Part shown: in pieces, positions 16,730 through 24,655 of the stretch
Numbering within the stretch: position 1 is the first letter of the stretch
Layout of the letters: every line of letters begins with the position of its first letter
Assembly: GCA_009928435.1 (NCBI GenBank)
Contig: JAABNQ010000043.1
Coordinates: forward strand, 1-32,724
Length of the DNA: 32,724 nucleotides
Direction of reading: 5' to 3'
Origin: Bacillus sp. HF117_J1_D
Lineage (GTDB): Bacteria > Bacillota > Bacilli > Bacillales > Bacillaceae_C
Notes under the pieces: model-generated
The model's database searches: none
What the model saw: only the letters and a program-made list of their open reading frames with translations
What the model was told of the DNA's origin: nothing
Made by a program: the position numbers and the translations under genes

Positions 16730-17611
16730 ATGGAGCTTTTGACCCAAATACTTCAATTGATTTTTTCAGGCTTAACGATTGGGAGTATTTATGCTCTTAT
16801 CGCTATCGGCTTTGTCATCACCTATAATATCACTGGTGTCCTGAACTTTGCTCAAGGAGAATTTGCCATGCTTGGTGCCATGTTCGCCATTACATTTGTA
16901 TCGATGAACATACCAATGCCGATCGGAATTATTATGAGCATTGCAATTGTCATTCTTATAGGCGGGGTTTTTGAGCGATCTGCCATTTATCCTGCAAGAA
17001 ATTCTTCCTTGCCTACTCTTATTATCATTACAATCGGAGTGGCCATTGCCATGCGCGGACTGGCGATTCTGCTTTGGGGAACTCAACCTAAATCACTGGC
17101 TCCGTTTACCAAAAACGATCCAATTAATATAATGAATGCTGTTTTGCTTCCACAAAGCATTTGGGCCATCGGGATTTCGTTCATTAGTTTGATTGCGATG
17201 TTTTACTTTTTTAATAAAACCTTTGTAGGGAAAGCCGTAACAGCTTGTGTAGTCAATCGGAGCGCAGCGCGCTTAATGGGAATCAAACCGGAATGGATGT
17301 CCTTCCTCTCAATTTCTGTCAGTGCTGGATTGGGTGCGGTTGCAGGAATTATCATCGCTCCTATTTCAGGTGCCTCTTATGAAATGGGTCTCATGCTGGG
17401 AGTGAAAGCTTTTGTTGCAGCCGTCATAGGCGGGCTTACTAATGCTCCTGCTGCAATTATCGGTGCTTTCATGATCGGTATTTTAGAATCCTTCACCGAA
17501 GGACTGTGGACTTCAGGCTACAAAGATGCCGTTATTTTTGCCTTGCTACTATTGGTTTTATTTTTCAAGCCAAGTGGACTATTTGCAAAAGCAAGTGGAA
17601 AGCGAGTATAG
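16730..17611 (+). CDS. livH: ABC transporter permease, LivH family
   Basis: 293 residues, about eight hydrophobic segments. It has the family start FSGLTIGSIYALIAIGFVIT and NFAQGEFAMLGA loop, and the EAA-like cytoplasmic loop near MGIKPEWMSFLSISVSAGLG. One of two inner-membrane permeases of a HAAT-family importer. Ribosome site AAGGAG is seven bases upstream. The symbol names the family; the substrate is inferred to be aromatic from context. Confidence 0.88.
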   Translation: MELLTQILQLIFSGLTIGSIYALIAIGFVITYNITGVLNFAQGEFAMLGAMFAITFVSMNIPMPIGIIMSIAIVILIGGVFERSAIYPARNSSLPTLIIITIGVAIAMRGLAILLWGTQPKSLAPFTKNDPINIMNAVLLPQSIWAIGISFISLIAMFYFFNKTFVGKAVTACVVNRSAARLMGIKPEWMSFLSISVSAGLGAVAGIIIAPISGASYEMGLMLGVKAFVAAVIGGLTNAPAAIIGAFMIGILESFTEGLWTSGYKDAVIFALLLLVLFFKPSGLFAKASGKRV

Positions 17612-17614
17612 CAT

Positions 17615-18661
17615 ATGATTGATAAACATAACCAACCAAAACAACTGATTGGAGTAACAATTTTGGTTGTACTCTTTACTGTCACCCCATTTTTTGCAAA
17701 CTCTTTCATGCTCAGTGTCATGATCATGATTGGTTTATACGCCATCGTAACTTCCGGTTTGACTATGCTCATGGGATATGCGGGCCAAATATCATTGGGA
17801 CACGCAGCGTTTTATGGAATCGGTGCTTATTCAGCCGCTATTGTCACCGGAACCTATGGTTTGCCAAGTGCAGTGGGCATTTTGGCAGGAGTTGTCATTG
17901 CTTCTGTGATTGCAGTAGTTATCGGCATCCCGACTTTGAAGCTCAAAGAAAACTATTTAGCGCTTGCAACGCTGGGATTCGGCATTATCATTTTTGTGTT
18001 TTTCAAAGAATTCAAAACACTTACAGGAGGATTGAATGGCTTTTTTGGAATCCCTTCTTTTGAGCTTTTTGGTTTTACGTTTAATACAGATATGAAGTTT
18101 TACTATTTGGTTTGGCTTATCCTCTTCTTAAGCATTTTGTTTTCCAACAATATCATCCACTCCCGGGTTGGAAGAGCTTTAAGGTCTATTCATGGGAGTG
18201 ATATTGCTGCCAATTCCATTGGTGTCAATATCCAGCAGTATAAATTAAAAGTGTTCGTCCTAAGTGCGGTCTATGCTTCAATTGCTGGGAGCCTGTATGC
18301 ACATTATGTCTCCTTCATCAATCCAGAACTGTTTACAGCCATGGAGTCAATTAACCTGTTAATCATGGTTGTCATTGGAGGTTCCTCAAGTATCTGGGGA
18401 GGTATGATTGGAGCGATTGTGTACGTTCTACTTAATGAGGGCCTGAAAGATGTTGTCCCTATCCTTCTCCCAAGTGTAGGCGGAGAATTCCAGATCATCT
18501 TTTTCAGTTTTTTGCTGGTAGTCATTTTGATTTATATGCCGCAGGGACTTGCACCAGTATTGGGAAAGCTCTGGAACTTGATCCCTTTTCGCAGTAAAAA
18601 AGAACACCCATCCATCAAGAAGAAAAATGAGTCTAAAGTATCGGCAGGAGGTAGTAAATGA
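17615..18661 (+). CDS. livM: ABC transporter permease, LivM family
   Basis: 348 residues, about nine hydrophobic segments. It contains the LivM hallmark GYAGQISLGHAAFYGIGAY (around residue 55) and VVIGGSSSIWGGMIGAIV near the C-terminus, followed by a basic cytoplasmic tail. Starts three bases after livH and overlaps livG by four bases (ATGA), so the genes are coupled. Confidence 0.88.
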   Translation: MIDKHNQPKQLIGVTILVVLFTVTPFFANSFMLSVMIMIGLYAIVTSGLTMLMGYAGQISLGHAAFYGIGAYSAAIVTGTYGLPSAVGILAGVVIASVIAVVIGIPTLKLKENYLALATLGFGIIIFVFFKEFKTLTGGLNGFFGIPSFELFGFTFNTDMKFYYLVWLILFLSILFSNNIIHSRVGRALRSIHGSDIAANSIGVNIQQYKLKVFVLSAVYASIAGSLYAHYVSFINPELFTAMESINLLIMVVIGGSSSIWGGMIGAIVYVLLNEGLKDVVPILLPSVGGEFQIIFFSFLLVVILIYMPQGLAPVLGKLWNLIPFRSKKEHPSIKKKNESKVSAGGSK

Positions 18662-19440
18662 TGAGCAATCCCTTGCTGGAAGTAAACGGACTCACAAAGT
18701 CGTTTGGAGGTGTCGTAGCAGTGGATAAAGTCGATTTCCACCTTAATCCCGGCGAAATCGTAGCGGTCATCGGTCCGAACGGCGCCGGAAAAACAACCCT
18801 GTTCAACATGATTACGGGTGTTTTGCTTCCTACATCGGGAAAGGTTTATTTCAATGAGGAAGAAATAACTGGCAAACAGCCTTATCAAATCGCAAAGGCG
18901 GGAATCACTCGGACATTTCAAAACCTGCAGGTGTTTGAGAATATGACCGTAATAGAAAACGTAATGACCGGTGTACATTGCCGCCTAAAGACTGGTTTTT
19001 TAACCTCAGGCTTCAGGCTCCCGCTCGTTAGGAGAGAAGAAAAACAGGCTAGCGAAATTGCGATGCATTACTTGGATAAAGTGGGGATTGCCGGTCTGGC
19101 ACATGCGGACTCCAAAGTTCTTCCATACGGAAATCAACGCTTATTGGAAATTGCCCGCGCTGCGGCATCTTCACCAAAGTTGATTTTGCTGGATGAACCT
19201 ATGGCCGGCTTAAACCCTCAGGAATCAGCACAGCTTGTCCAGGTCATCAAGCAAATGAGAACTGAAGGTATGTCGTTCCTGTTTGTGGAACATGATATGG
19301 AAACGGTAATGGGGATTTCCGACCGGATTGTTGTCATTGATTATGGCAAAAAAATCGCGGAGGGGACTCCGGCTGAAATCTATGAAAATGAGAAAGTCAT
19401 TGCCGCCTATTTAGGCACTGATGACGAGGAGGCGATATAG
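18658..19440 (+). CDS. livG: ABC transporter ATPase, LivG family
   Basis: 260 residues. Walker A GPNGAGKTTLFN near residue 41, ABC signature in the degenerate form LPYGNQRLLEIARA, Walker B LILLDEP followed by the LivG-typical MAGLNP, and switch His in FVEHDM. Supplies ATP energy to the LivHM permease with LivF. Ribosome site AGGAGG six bases from the first ATG; a second ATG follows immediately. Confidence 0.9.
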   Translation: MMSNPLLEVNGLTKSFGGVVAVDKVDFHLNPGEIVAVIGPNGAGKTTLFNMITGVLLPTSGKVYFNEEEITGKQPYQIAKAGITRTFQNLQVFENMTVIENVMTGVHCRLKTGFLTSGFRLPLVRREEKQASEIAMHYLDKVGIAGLAHADSKVLPYGNQRLLEIARAAASSPKLILLDEPMAGLNPQESAQLVQVIKQMRTEGMSFLFVEHDMETVMGISDRIVVIDYGKKIAEGTPAEIYENEKVIAAYLGTDDEEAI

Positions 19441-19441
19441 G

Positions 19442-20179
19442 TTGCTGCAAGTCGATAACATTCATACGTATCACGGGTTCCTCCATGTGCTAAAAGGTAT
19501 TTCATTTACACTTGAGAAAAGAGAAATTTTTGCCATCGTCGGTTCAAATGGTGCGGGAAAAAGTACCTTGCTTGGCACCATTGCAGGAGTGTATCTCCAA
19601 AAAGAAGGAGATATCATATACGAAGACCAAAGCATTGGTAAAAATAAGGTAGAGCAAATTGTCAAACGGGGTATTTGTCTTGTCCCGGAGCGGAGACAAA
19701 TCTTTGATGCGCTTTCTGTAAAGGATAACCTCATGCTCGGGGCCTACCACCGGATCAAAGAAGGTAAAAAGACTTTGCAAAAAGATATGGGCCGTTGTTA
19801 TGAACTGTTCCCTAAATTAAAAACGATGGAAGATCGTCCCGGCGGACTGTTGAGCGGCGGGGAACAGCAAATGCTGGCCATTGCCCGAGGTTTGATGTCA
19901 AATCCGAAATTGATGATGCTTGACGAACCTTCGTTGGGTCTGGCACCCTTGATTGTGAAAGATATCATGAATATACTTGATCATCTCCGAAAGGAATTCA
20001 ATACGACTATCATCCTTGTAGAACAAAATGTTAAAGCGGCTTTGAAGGTGGCAGACCGTGCCTGCGTCATAGAGCGAGGAGAAATCGTCATTAATGGAGA
20101 TGCAAAAGAACTGATGAAAGACCCCCGTGTCCGGGACGCTTATTTGGGAGGAAAAAAAGAGACCAGCTTCATTTCTTGA
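19442..20179 (+). CDS. livF: ABC transporter ATPase, LivF family
   Basis: 245 residues from the TTG at 19442, one base after the livG stop, chosen because GAGGAGG lies about nine bases upstream and the protein then begins at the usual LLQVDNIHTYHG. An in-frame ATG at 19421 lies ahead of that ribosome site. Walker A GSNGAGKSTLLG, signature LSGGEQQMLAIARG, Walker B LMMLDEPSLGL, typical LivF VERGEIVINGD-like end. Its last codons and stop lie within a hairpin shared with the convergent thioesterase gene (11-base gene overlap). Confidence 0.9.
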   Translation: MLQVDNIHTYHGFLHVLKGISFTLEKREIFAIVGSNGAGKSTLLGTIAGVYLQKEGDIIYEDQSIGKNKVEQIVKRGICLVPERRQIFDALSVKDNLMLGAYHRIKEGKKTLQKDMGRCYELFPKLKTMEDRPGGLLSGGEQQMLAIARGLMSNPKLMMLDEPSLGLAPLIVKDIMNILDHLRKEFNTTIILVEQNVKAALKVADRACVIERGEIVINGDAKELMKDPRVRDAYLGGKKETSFIS

Positions 20180-20190
20180 AGCCGGTCTCT
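20152..20190. terminator. Terminator inside the overlapping 3' ends of livF and paaI
   Basis: AGAGACC (20158-20164)/GGTCTCT (20184-20190) and inner GCTTCA/TGAAGC, separated by one mismatch, with loop TTTCT. On the minus strand it is followed by seven T residues (20152-20158). Both stop codons (20169-20171 minus, 20177-20179 plus) lie inside it. It is a strong terminator for the thioesterase operon and a weaker one for the transporter operon. Confidence 0.8.
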
Positions 20191-20642
20191 TCCTCCATTT
20201 CTTCTACCGGAACAAAAAAATCATTTTTTCGGTAGACTGTAGCATCCATGGTCACAAGCAGTTCATCACCACAGAACACTTTGATTTTGTACCAGCCCAG
20301 CCTGTTGCTTTTCTTCTCTTCGACCGCTTCCGCTCGCAGAATATCTCCCTTTTTTGCAGGGGCCATAAAGTTCATTGTTGTAGTAAGTCCTACAGCTGTC
20401 TTCCCATAAGAATTACTGGCAGATGCAAACACATAGTCCGCCAAAGCGAATAAAATAGCTCCATGTACCGTTTCATGTACATTCAGCATGTGTTTCTGTA
20501 TCTCTAATGTTGCAGTTGCTGTTCCTTCCCCTAACGTTTCCAGCTTGATTCCCAAATGTTGAGCATACGGCTCCTGTTCCATTATAGAAAAGATATCCTT
20601 ATAGAATGATTGATGTACCTTTCTTTCATCTACTTTTTTCAT
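20169..20642 (-). CDS. paaI: PaaI-type hot-dog acyl-CoA thioesterase
   Basis: 157 residues from ATG 20642 (Met at 20651 would crowd the AAGGAAG ribosome site). Single hot-dog domain with the PaaI signature NVHETVHGAILFALADYVFASASNS, including His60-Gly and the catalytic-type Asp69. PaaI hydrolyses phenylacetyl-CoA and ring-hydroxylated derivatives to relieve CoA trapping. It overlaps the upstream second hot-dog gene by 17 bases and the livF 3' end by 11. Confidence 0.82.
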   Translation of the reverse strand: MKKVDERKVHQSFYKDIFSIMEQEPYAQHLGIKLETLGEGTATATLEIQKHMLNVHETVHGAILFALADYVFASASNSYGKTAVGLTTTMNFMAPAKKGDILRAEAVEEKKSNRLGWYKIKVFCGDELLVTMDATVYRKNDFFVPVEEMEEETGFKK

Positions 20643-21093
20643 TTTCAGCATCTTCCTTAGGCAATAGTATTGATTTTTGTTGGATTAACACAGATGAAAC
20701 GCACGAAGCCACCTTTTTATCATTTTGAACCAACTCTGCAGTCACATAGGCAATCGTCCGTCCAAGCCTCTCCACTTCCGCTTTGATTTCGATGACCCCT
20801 TCAACTGCCGGTCGATGAAACGTCGTATCCAAGTCAATGGAGGCAAATCCATTTTCATCAGTCAATAAAGATGAAATCGCATATGCCATCATAATATCTG
20901 CAGCGGCTGATAAGAATCCTCCCATGACTACTCCCGATCCGTTTATGTACTTACTATCAACTTTCCAAACCCCTTGGGAAATCCCGTTTTCGGCTCTGCT
21001 AACTTTTATTTGCATTGTAAGGTCACAAGGAGGCGGTGTTTCCGCTTCCATCACAACCCTTTGCAGATCGCTCATAGTATATATTTTGGCCAT
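20626..21093 (-). CDS. Second hot-dog thioesterase-like protein
   Basis: 155 residues, hot-dog fold of the PaaI/YbgC-like group. The hot-dog helix reads SGVVMGGFLSAAADIMMAYAISS: the acidic residue (Asp66) is kept, but the His of the usual HGG is Met57. The fold is clear; activity and substrate are not. Paired with PaaI in one transcript under a good promoter. It could be a specificity-diverged thioesterase or a subunit partner. Ribosome site GGAAAGGG seven bases before the ATG. Confidence 0.7.
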   Translation of the reverse strand: MAKIYTMSDLQRVVMEAETPPPCDLTMQIKVSRAENGISQGVWKVDSKYINGSGVVMGGFLSAAADIMMAYAISSLLTDENGFASIDLDTTFHRPAVEGVIEIKAEVERLGRTIAYVTAELVQNDKKVASCVSSVLIQQKSILLPKEDAENEKSR

Positions 21094-21128
21094 GACTGTA
21101 CCCTTTCCTTATATCGTTTTATAAACGA

Positions 21129-21157
21129 ATTATACATTTTTAGTTATACTTAATCAA
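21129..21157 (-). promoter_or_regulatory. Sigma-A promoter of the thioesterase pair
   Basis: Minus strand TTGATT (21152-21157), 17 bases, TATAAT (21129-21134). Start near 21122, about 30 bases before the ATG at 21093. Confidence 0.75.
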
Positions 21158-21177
21158 CTAAATTTTTTGAAATTTAG
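21158..21177. promoter_or_regulatory. Palindrome between divergent thioesterase and amidase promoters
   Basis: Perfect 8-base arms CTAAATTT (21158-21165) and AAATTTAG (21170-21177) with TTTG between, abutting the thioesterase -35. Size and position suit a dimeric regulator acting on both divergent genes. It differs from the split paaA/paaK element. Confidence 0.4.
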
Positions 21178-21252
21178 ATAAAGTTCTTCTTAATATATGC
21201 TAAACTAGTATTCATTACGATGACCCGACACTTTTTTGAAGGAGGTAAAAAT

Positions 21253-22623
21253 ATGTTATCAATCAAGGACTTGCTGGAAGGTTATAGAACAAAGAAGTTT
21301 TCCCCTCTTGAAGTGACGAAAGAGTATTTACAAAGAGCTGAGCAGGCTGAATCGCTCAATGCTTTTATCGAAATAACCGGACAAACCGCTATGCATCAGG
21401 CAGAAATAGCCGAAACCCGCTGGTCAATAGGACAGGCTGGAAAGCTGGAAGGTATACCGCTCTCATATAAGGATAATATTTATGTAAAAGGAATACCGGC
21501 AACAAGTGGATCCATTATTGACCGCCAATTTGTCCCAACTGAAAATGCTCCTGTCATTCAAGGTTTGCAGAATGAAGGCGCTGTCATGATAGGAAAAACG
21601 AATATGCATGAATTCGCCTTTGGGATCACAAACAACAATCCTTTTTATGGTCCTGCAAGGAATCCTTGGAATCCAGACTATATTTCTGGAGGTTCAAGCG
21701 GCGGTTCAGCAGTTTCAGTCGCAGCTAACTTGAGCGCGGCTTCCATCGGAACAGATACGGGGGGATCCATCAGAATTCCTGCTTCCTGCTGCGGATTAAT
21801 CGGATTAAAGCCCACGCACGGGTTGATTAATAATGTCGGCACTACCCTCATTTCATGGTCTTTAGACCACATCGGACCGATTGCCAAAAATACCGCTGAT
21901 CTTGCTTTAGTAATGAAGGCAATGACGGATATCAGCTATTCATATGATAACGCTAGTTTAAAAGGCTGGAAAATAGGCGTCCCTGTCAATTATTTTACAG
22001 AGCGGATGGAGCCAAAGATTTCAGAGGTATACAAAGATACGTTAAATAAACTTGAAAAACTGGGCGCATCACTGATTGAAGTGGAAATTCCGCATGTTGA
22101 AGAAGCATCTTCCATTACATTTACCTTGGCAGTTGCAGAAGCGGGGTATGTTCATAAAGAGAAAATTGCGCGTGAGTTAGAGAAATACGGAGACGATGTA
22201 AAAGCAGTCATGGAATCCAGTTCATCGATTCGGGCAATCGACTATATTAGTGCTTTAAGGCGAAAGGAACAAATAACCGCTGACTTCAACCGTTTATTTA
22301 ATGAAATCGACCTGATTGTAACACCTACCCTGCCGGCTCTTCCCAAACCTATTGGAGAAGAAGTTGTCCAAATCAACGGAGAGCCAGAACAACTCTTTAA
22401 CTGCCTGATTCGATACACATCTTATTTCAATCTTACGGGCCACCCAGCCATCTCGATACCAGCTGGTCTCACCGACGAAAAGCTTCCTGTAGGTGTTCAG
22501 TTTGTGGGAGAAAAATTAAATGAACAACGCCTTATTTCCGCTGCAGCCGCTTTTGAAAAACACTATTTAGAGGACTTTTTTGATATGAGAGAAGAACAGA
22601 CGTTAAACTTTCAAAAAGCTTAA
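21253..22623 (+). CDS. Amidase (amidase signature family)
   Basis: 456 residues from ATG 21253, preceded by GAAGGAGG. Ser-cis-Ser-Lys triad visible: Lys73 in SYKDNI, Ser148 in SGGSSGGSAVSVAAN, nucleophile Ser172 in TDTGGSIRIPAS. The fold is that of GatA, but no gatB or gatC lies nearby and the GatA Q in GGSIRQPA is Ile, so a free amidase is more likely. In this neighbourhood it could release an aromatic carboxylate such as phenylacetate from its amide; that is inference. It is divergent from the thioesterases and ends in its own terminator. Confidence 0.8.
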   Translation: MLSIKDLLEGYRTKKFSPLEVTKEYLQRAEQAESLNAFIEITGQTAMHQAEIAETRWSIGQAGKLEGIPLSYKDNIYVKGIPATSGSIIDRQFVPTENAPVIQGLQNEGAVMIGKTNMHEFAFGITNNNPFYGPARNPWNPDYISGGSSGGSAVSVAANLSAASIGTDTGGSIRIPASCCGLIGLKPTHGLINNVGTTLISWSLDHIGPIAKNTADLALVMKAMTDISYSYDNASLKGWKIGVPVNYFTERMEPKISEVYKDTLNKLEKLGASLIEVEIPHVEEASSITFTLAVAEAGYVHKEKIARELEKYGDDVKAVMESSSSIRAIDYISALRRKEQITADFNRLFNEIDLIVTPTLPALPKPIGEEVVQINGEPEQLFNCLIRYTSYFNLTGHPAISIPAGLTDEKLPVGVQFVGEKLNEQRLISAAAAFEKHYLEDFFDMREEQTLNFQKA

Positions 22624-22643
22624 GGGGAAGCCGCGGCTCCCCC
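22624..22643 (+). terminator. Terminator of the amidase gene
   Basis: GGGGAAGCC pairs with GGCTCCCCC (one mismatch) starting right after the TAA, followed by TTTTC. The next 120 bases to yozD show no gene or clear signal. Confidence 0.65.
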
Positions 22644-22762
22644 TTTTCATCGTAAATAAAGAATCAGATTTCCATATCTAGCTCTGACGTATAGAACGTA
22701 CGTGTGCAGGATGTCGCGTTCTGAGACTGCCAGTGCCCAACGCCTTGCGCATTTCTGATCGA

Positions 22763-22933
22763 TCATTCATCCCATTCTTCAGCAATGATACCTTTTTTCA
22801 ATAAATATTCAAACGTAATATCTGCGAGCTCTCTAATCTCGTCTTCTGCAGGAACGAAACCCCTTTTGATGAGTTCTTGGTAAAAAAAATCTGCAATTTC
22901 TTCTGTATCAATAAACACATCGATTTCACGCAT
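22763..22933 (-). CDS. yozD: YozD family small protein
   Basis: 56-residue acidic protein starting MREIDVFIDTEEIADFFYQ and ending KKGIIAEEWDE. The pattern DTEEIA.FFY.EL..RG..P...E..E.ADITFEYL agrees with what I remember of B. subtilis YozD (about 58 residues). Function unknown. Ribosome site AAAGGAG nine bases before the ATG. It follows yozE on the same strand, 21 bases downstream. Confidence 0.8.
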   Translation of the reverse strand: MREIDVFIDTEEIADFFYQELIKRGFVPAEDEIRELADITFEYLLKKGIIAEEWDE

Positions 22934-22954
22934 TTCATTCCGCTCCTTTATTTT

Positions 22955-23179
22955 CTATTTTTTGTTCTCAGCTTCCAAATACAATTCCCAAGCTTCATCG
23001 AAGACCGACAGCGTTGTGTGATATCCTCCATTCAGTTCAAGGTAATCGCTGATTTCATAGTAATCCAATGAACCCTTTGGAAAACCATGATCCTTATATA
23101 CTTCTTCAGCAAAAGAGCTTAAATCATCTTTTGAATCAGGCTGCCGGTATTTAAGTAAAAAATGATAAAAAGATTTCAT
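22955..23179 (-). CDS. yozE: YozE family protein (UPF0346)
   Basis: 74 residues, beginning MKSFYHFLLKYRQPDSKDDL, with the family pattern FP...DY.EIS.YLELN..Y......FDEAW. Small helical protein of unknown role conserved in Bacilli. The second of two adjacent ATGs is chosen because GGAG sits five bases upstream of it; starting at 23182 adds one Met. Confidence 0.88.
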   Translation of the reverse strand: MKSFYHFLLKYRQPDSKDDLSSFAEEVYKDHGFPKGSLDYYEISDYLELNGGYHTTLSVFDEAWELYLEAENKK

Positions 23180-23299
23180 CATGACTCCATACGCCTTTCA
23201 GCTGTGTTGTTCATTCAATATAGCTGATAATCCTATTTCTGTAAACAAAAAACTCCTGTTGTTGTCTTTCTATCATCGTATGCTTAATTGGTTTCAAAA

Positions 23300-23323
23300 A
23301 GCCCCCTATTTATTCAGGAGGCT
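23300..23323. terminator. Bidirectional terminator downstream of yjcZ-type gene
   Basis: AGCCCCCT (23300-23307) and AGGAGGCT (23316-23323), 7 of 8 pairs, with TTTTT following on the minus strand and a T6 run five bases downstream on the plus strand. It ends the small sporulation-type gene at 23361. Confidence 0.7.
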
Positions 23324-23360
23324 CAATTTTTTAGAAATTTCCAGTTTCTCTTCTATATTT

Positions 23361-23537
23361 TTAGAAACACCAACAAGCGCCGATAATGATCAACAGGATA
23401 AACAGCACAACAATCAGTGCAAAGCCGCCTCCAAATCCGACTCCACATCCTCCGCCGTATCCAAATGCTGGGGATACAAAGCCACCGTCGCATCCACAAC
23501 CACCGAATCCGCCATATCCACCATATCCACCGTACAT
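23361..23537 (-). CDS. YjcZ family sporulation-type small protein
   Basis: 58 residues from ATG 23537, preceded by GAGGAG at seven bases; a longer frame back to 23579 is possible but has no such site. The N-terminal half is Gly/Tyr/Cys-rich (MYGGYGGYGGFGG, several GC pairs). The C-terminal hydrophobic segment GGFALIVVLFILLIIIGA is the YjcZ family hallmark. Family members are small membrane-associated proteins often linked to spores or coats. Unusually Cys-rich for the family, which could suit cross-linking; that is inference. Confidence 0.8.
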   Translation of the reverse strand: MYGGYGGYGGFGGCGCDGGFVSPAFGYGGGCGVGFGGGFALIVVLFILLIIIGACWCF

Positions 23538-23662
23538 GTCATCACTCCTCATTTCATTTCTTATCGTCTCTTCATCCATATACTATGTAGGTGTTTTGTG
23601 GACCGCATGTGCTTTTGCCTATTTTTTTTAATAAATGAGGGATATTGGCTCAGAGGTATGAG

Positions 23663-24088
23663 CTATTCAAACATCTTTTTAAATTCGCCGAAACCTTCTT
23701 TTTCCAGTTCTTCTTTTGGAATGAAGCGTAAAGAAGCAGAATTGATGCAATACCTAAGCCCAGCCGGACCGGGACCATCTGGAAACACATGACCTAAATG
23801 GGAATCGGCAGTCTTGCTTCTTACTTCTGTTCTGATCATTCCGTGAGTAAAATCCTTTTTCTCCAATATCTCACTGTCTTCTATCGGTTTAGTAAAGCTT
23901 GGCCAACCGCAGCCAGCATCATATTGATCCTTTGAGCTGAACAAAGGTTTTCCTGAAATGATATCTACATAAATTCCTTCCGCCTTATTATTCCAATATT
24001 TATTATGAAAAGGAGGCTCAGTTCCATTATTTTGAGTCACTTCATATTGAAGCGGCGTCAATTTATTTTTAAGCTTATTTTGATCCAT
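23663..24088 (-). CDS. msrB: Methionine-R-sulfoxide reductase MsrB
   Basis: 141 residues from ATG 24088, preceded by GGGGTGA. Longer readings run through msrA in another frame. Motifs: [42 protein letters not shown], and active-site Cys in [12 protein letters not shown]. The two zinc-binding CxxC pairs of many MsrB proteins are absent, so this is the non-zinc type. It repairs oxidised methionine (R isomer). Overlaps the end of msrA by 14 bases, so translation is coupled. A small stem follows the stop without a T run. Confidence 0.93.
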   Translation of the reverse strand: MDQNKLKNKLTPLQYEVTQNNGTEPPFHNKYWNNKAEGIYVDIISGKPLFSSKDQYDAGCGWPSFTKPIEDSEILEKKDFTHGMIRTEVRSKTADSHLGHVFPDGPGPAGLRYCINSASLRFIPKEELEKEGFGEFKKMFE

Positions 24089-24626
24089 TGTGTTCACCCC
24101 AATATCGCTTAATAAATGGTGCTCTTCCTGAACCGTGCTGATAAGCCTTGTAACGTTCAGGGTTTTTCTGATAAAACTGCTGATGATATTCTTCTGCTTC
24201 ATAAAATGGCTTAGCTGGTTCGATTGCCACAACGATAGGCTTGGAAAATTTCCCGCTTTTGTCCAAATTTTCCTTTGATTCCTCTGCAATAGCCCTTTGC
24301 TCTTCGTTATGATAAAAAATGGCCGGTCGATAAGAAACGCCTCGGTCATAAAATTGTCCTTCTGCATCGGTCGGATCGATTTGCATCCAGTATAACTCCA
24401 TCAGTTTGCTGTAAGAAATAACTGTTGGATCAAAGGTGATTTGTACAGCTTCCGTATGTCCAGTCATACCTGAACAGACTTGCTCATAGGTGGGATTTTC
24501 GACTGTTCCGCCTGTGTAGCCTGACACGACCTTCTCGATGCCAGGCATCTCGTCAAATGGTTTCACCATACACCAGAAGCAACCTCCAGCAAAGGTTGCC
24601 AATTGCAGCTGATCGTCCGTTTTCAT
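24075..24626 (-). CDS. msrA: Methionine-S-sulfoxide reductase MsrA
   Basis: 183 residues. Catalytic GGCFWC at residues 15-20, [18 protein letters not shown] and the ILFY-like [12 protein letters not shown] segment are all present. Reduces methionine-S-sulfoxide in proteins and free form. Third gene of a ypmR-ypmS-msrA-msrB run (29 bases after ypmS), an order also found in B. subtilis relatives. Confidence 0.94.
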   Translation of the reverse strand: MKTDDQLQLATFAGGCFWCMVKPFDEMPGIEKVVSGYTGGTVENPTYEQVCSGMTGHTEAVQITFDPTVISYSKLMELYWMQIDPTDAEGQFYDRGVSYRPAIFYHNEEQRAIAEESKENLDKSGKFSKPIVVAIEPAKPFYEAEEYHQQFYQKNPERYKAYQHGSGRAPFIKRYWGEHNGSK

Positions 24627-24655
24627 TGCTACTCCTCCTTGTACGACTCATTATT

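Noticed and set aside
21112-21152. Split-operator copy at the thioesterase promoter
   Set aside because: One arm matches 8 of 10 (minus-strand GTATAACTAA) but the other only about 7 of 10; too weak in AT-rich DNA.
21253-22623. Glutamyl-tRNA amidotransferase subunit A
   Set aside because: No gatB or gatC nearby and the GGSIRIPAS motif departs from GatA; free amidase fits better.
23181-23792. Plus-strand ORF of 203 codons across yjcZ and msrB
   Set aside because: Antisense to two recognisable genes, composition unlike a protein, no ribosome site.
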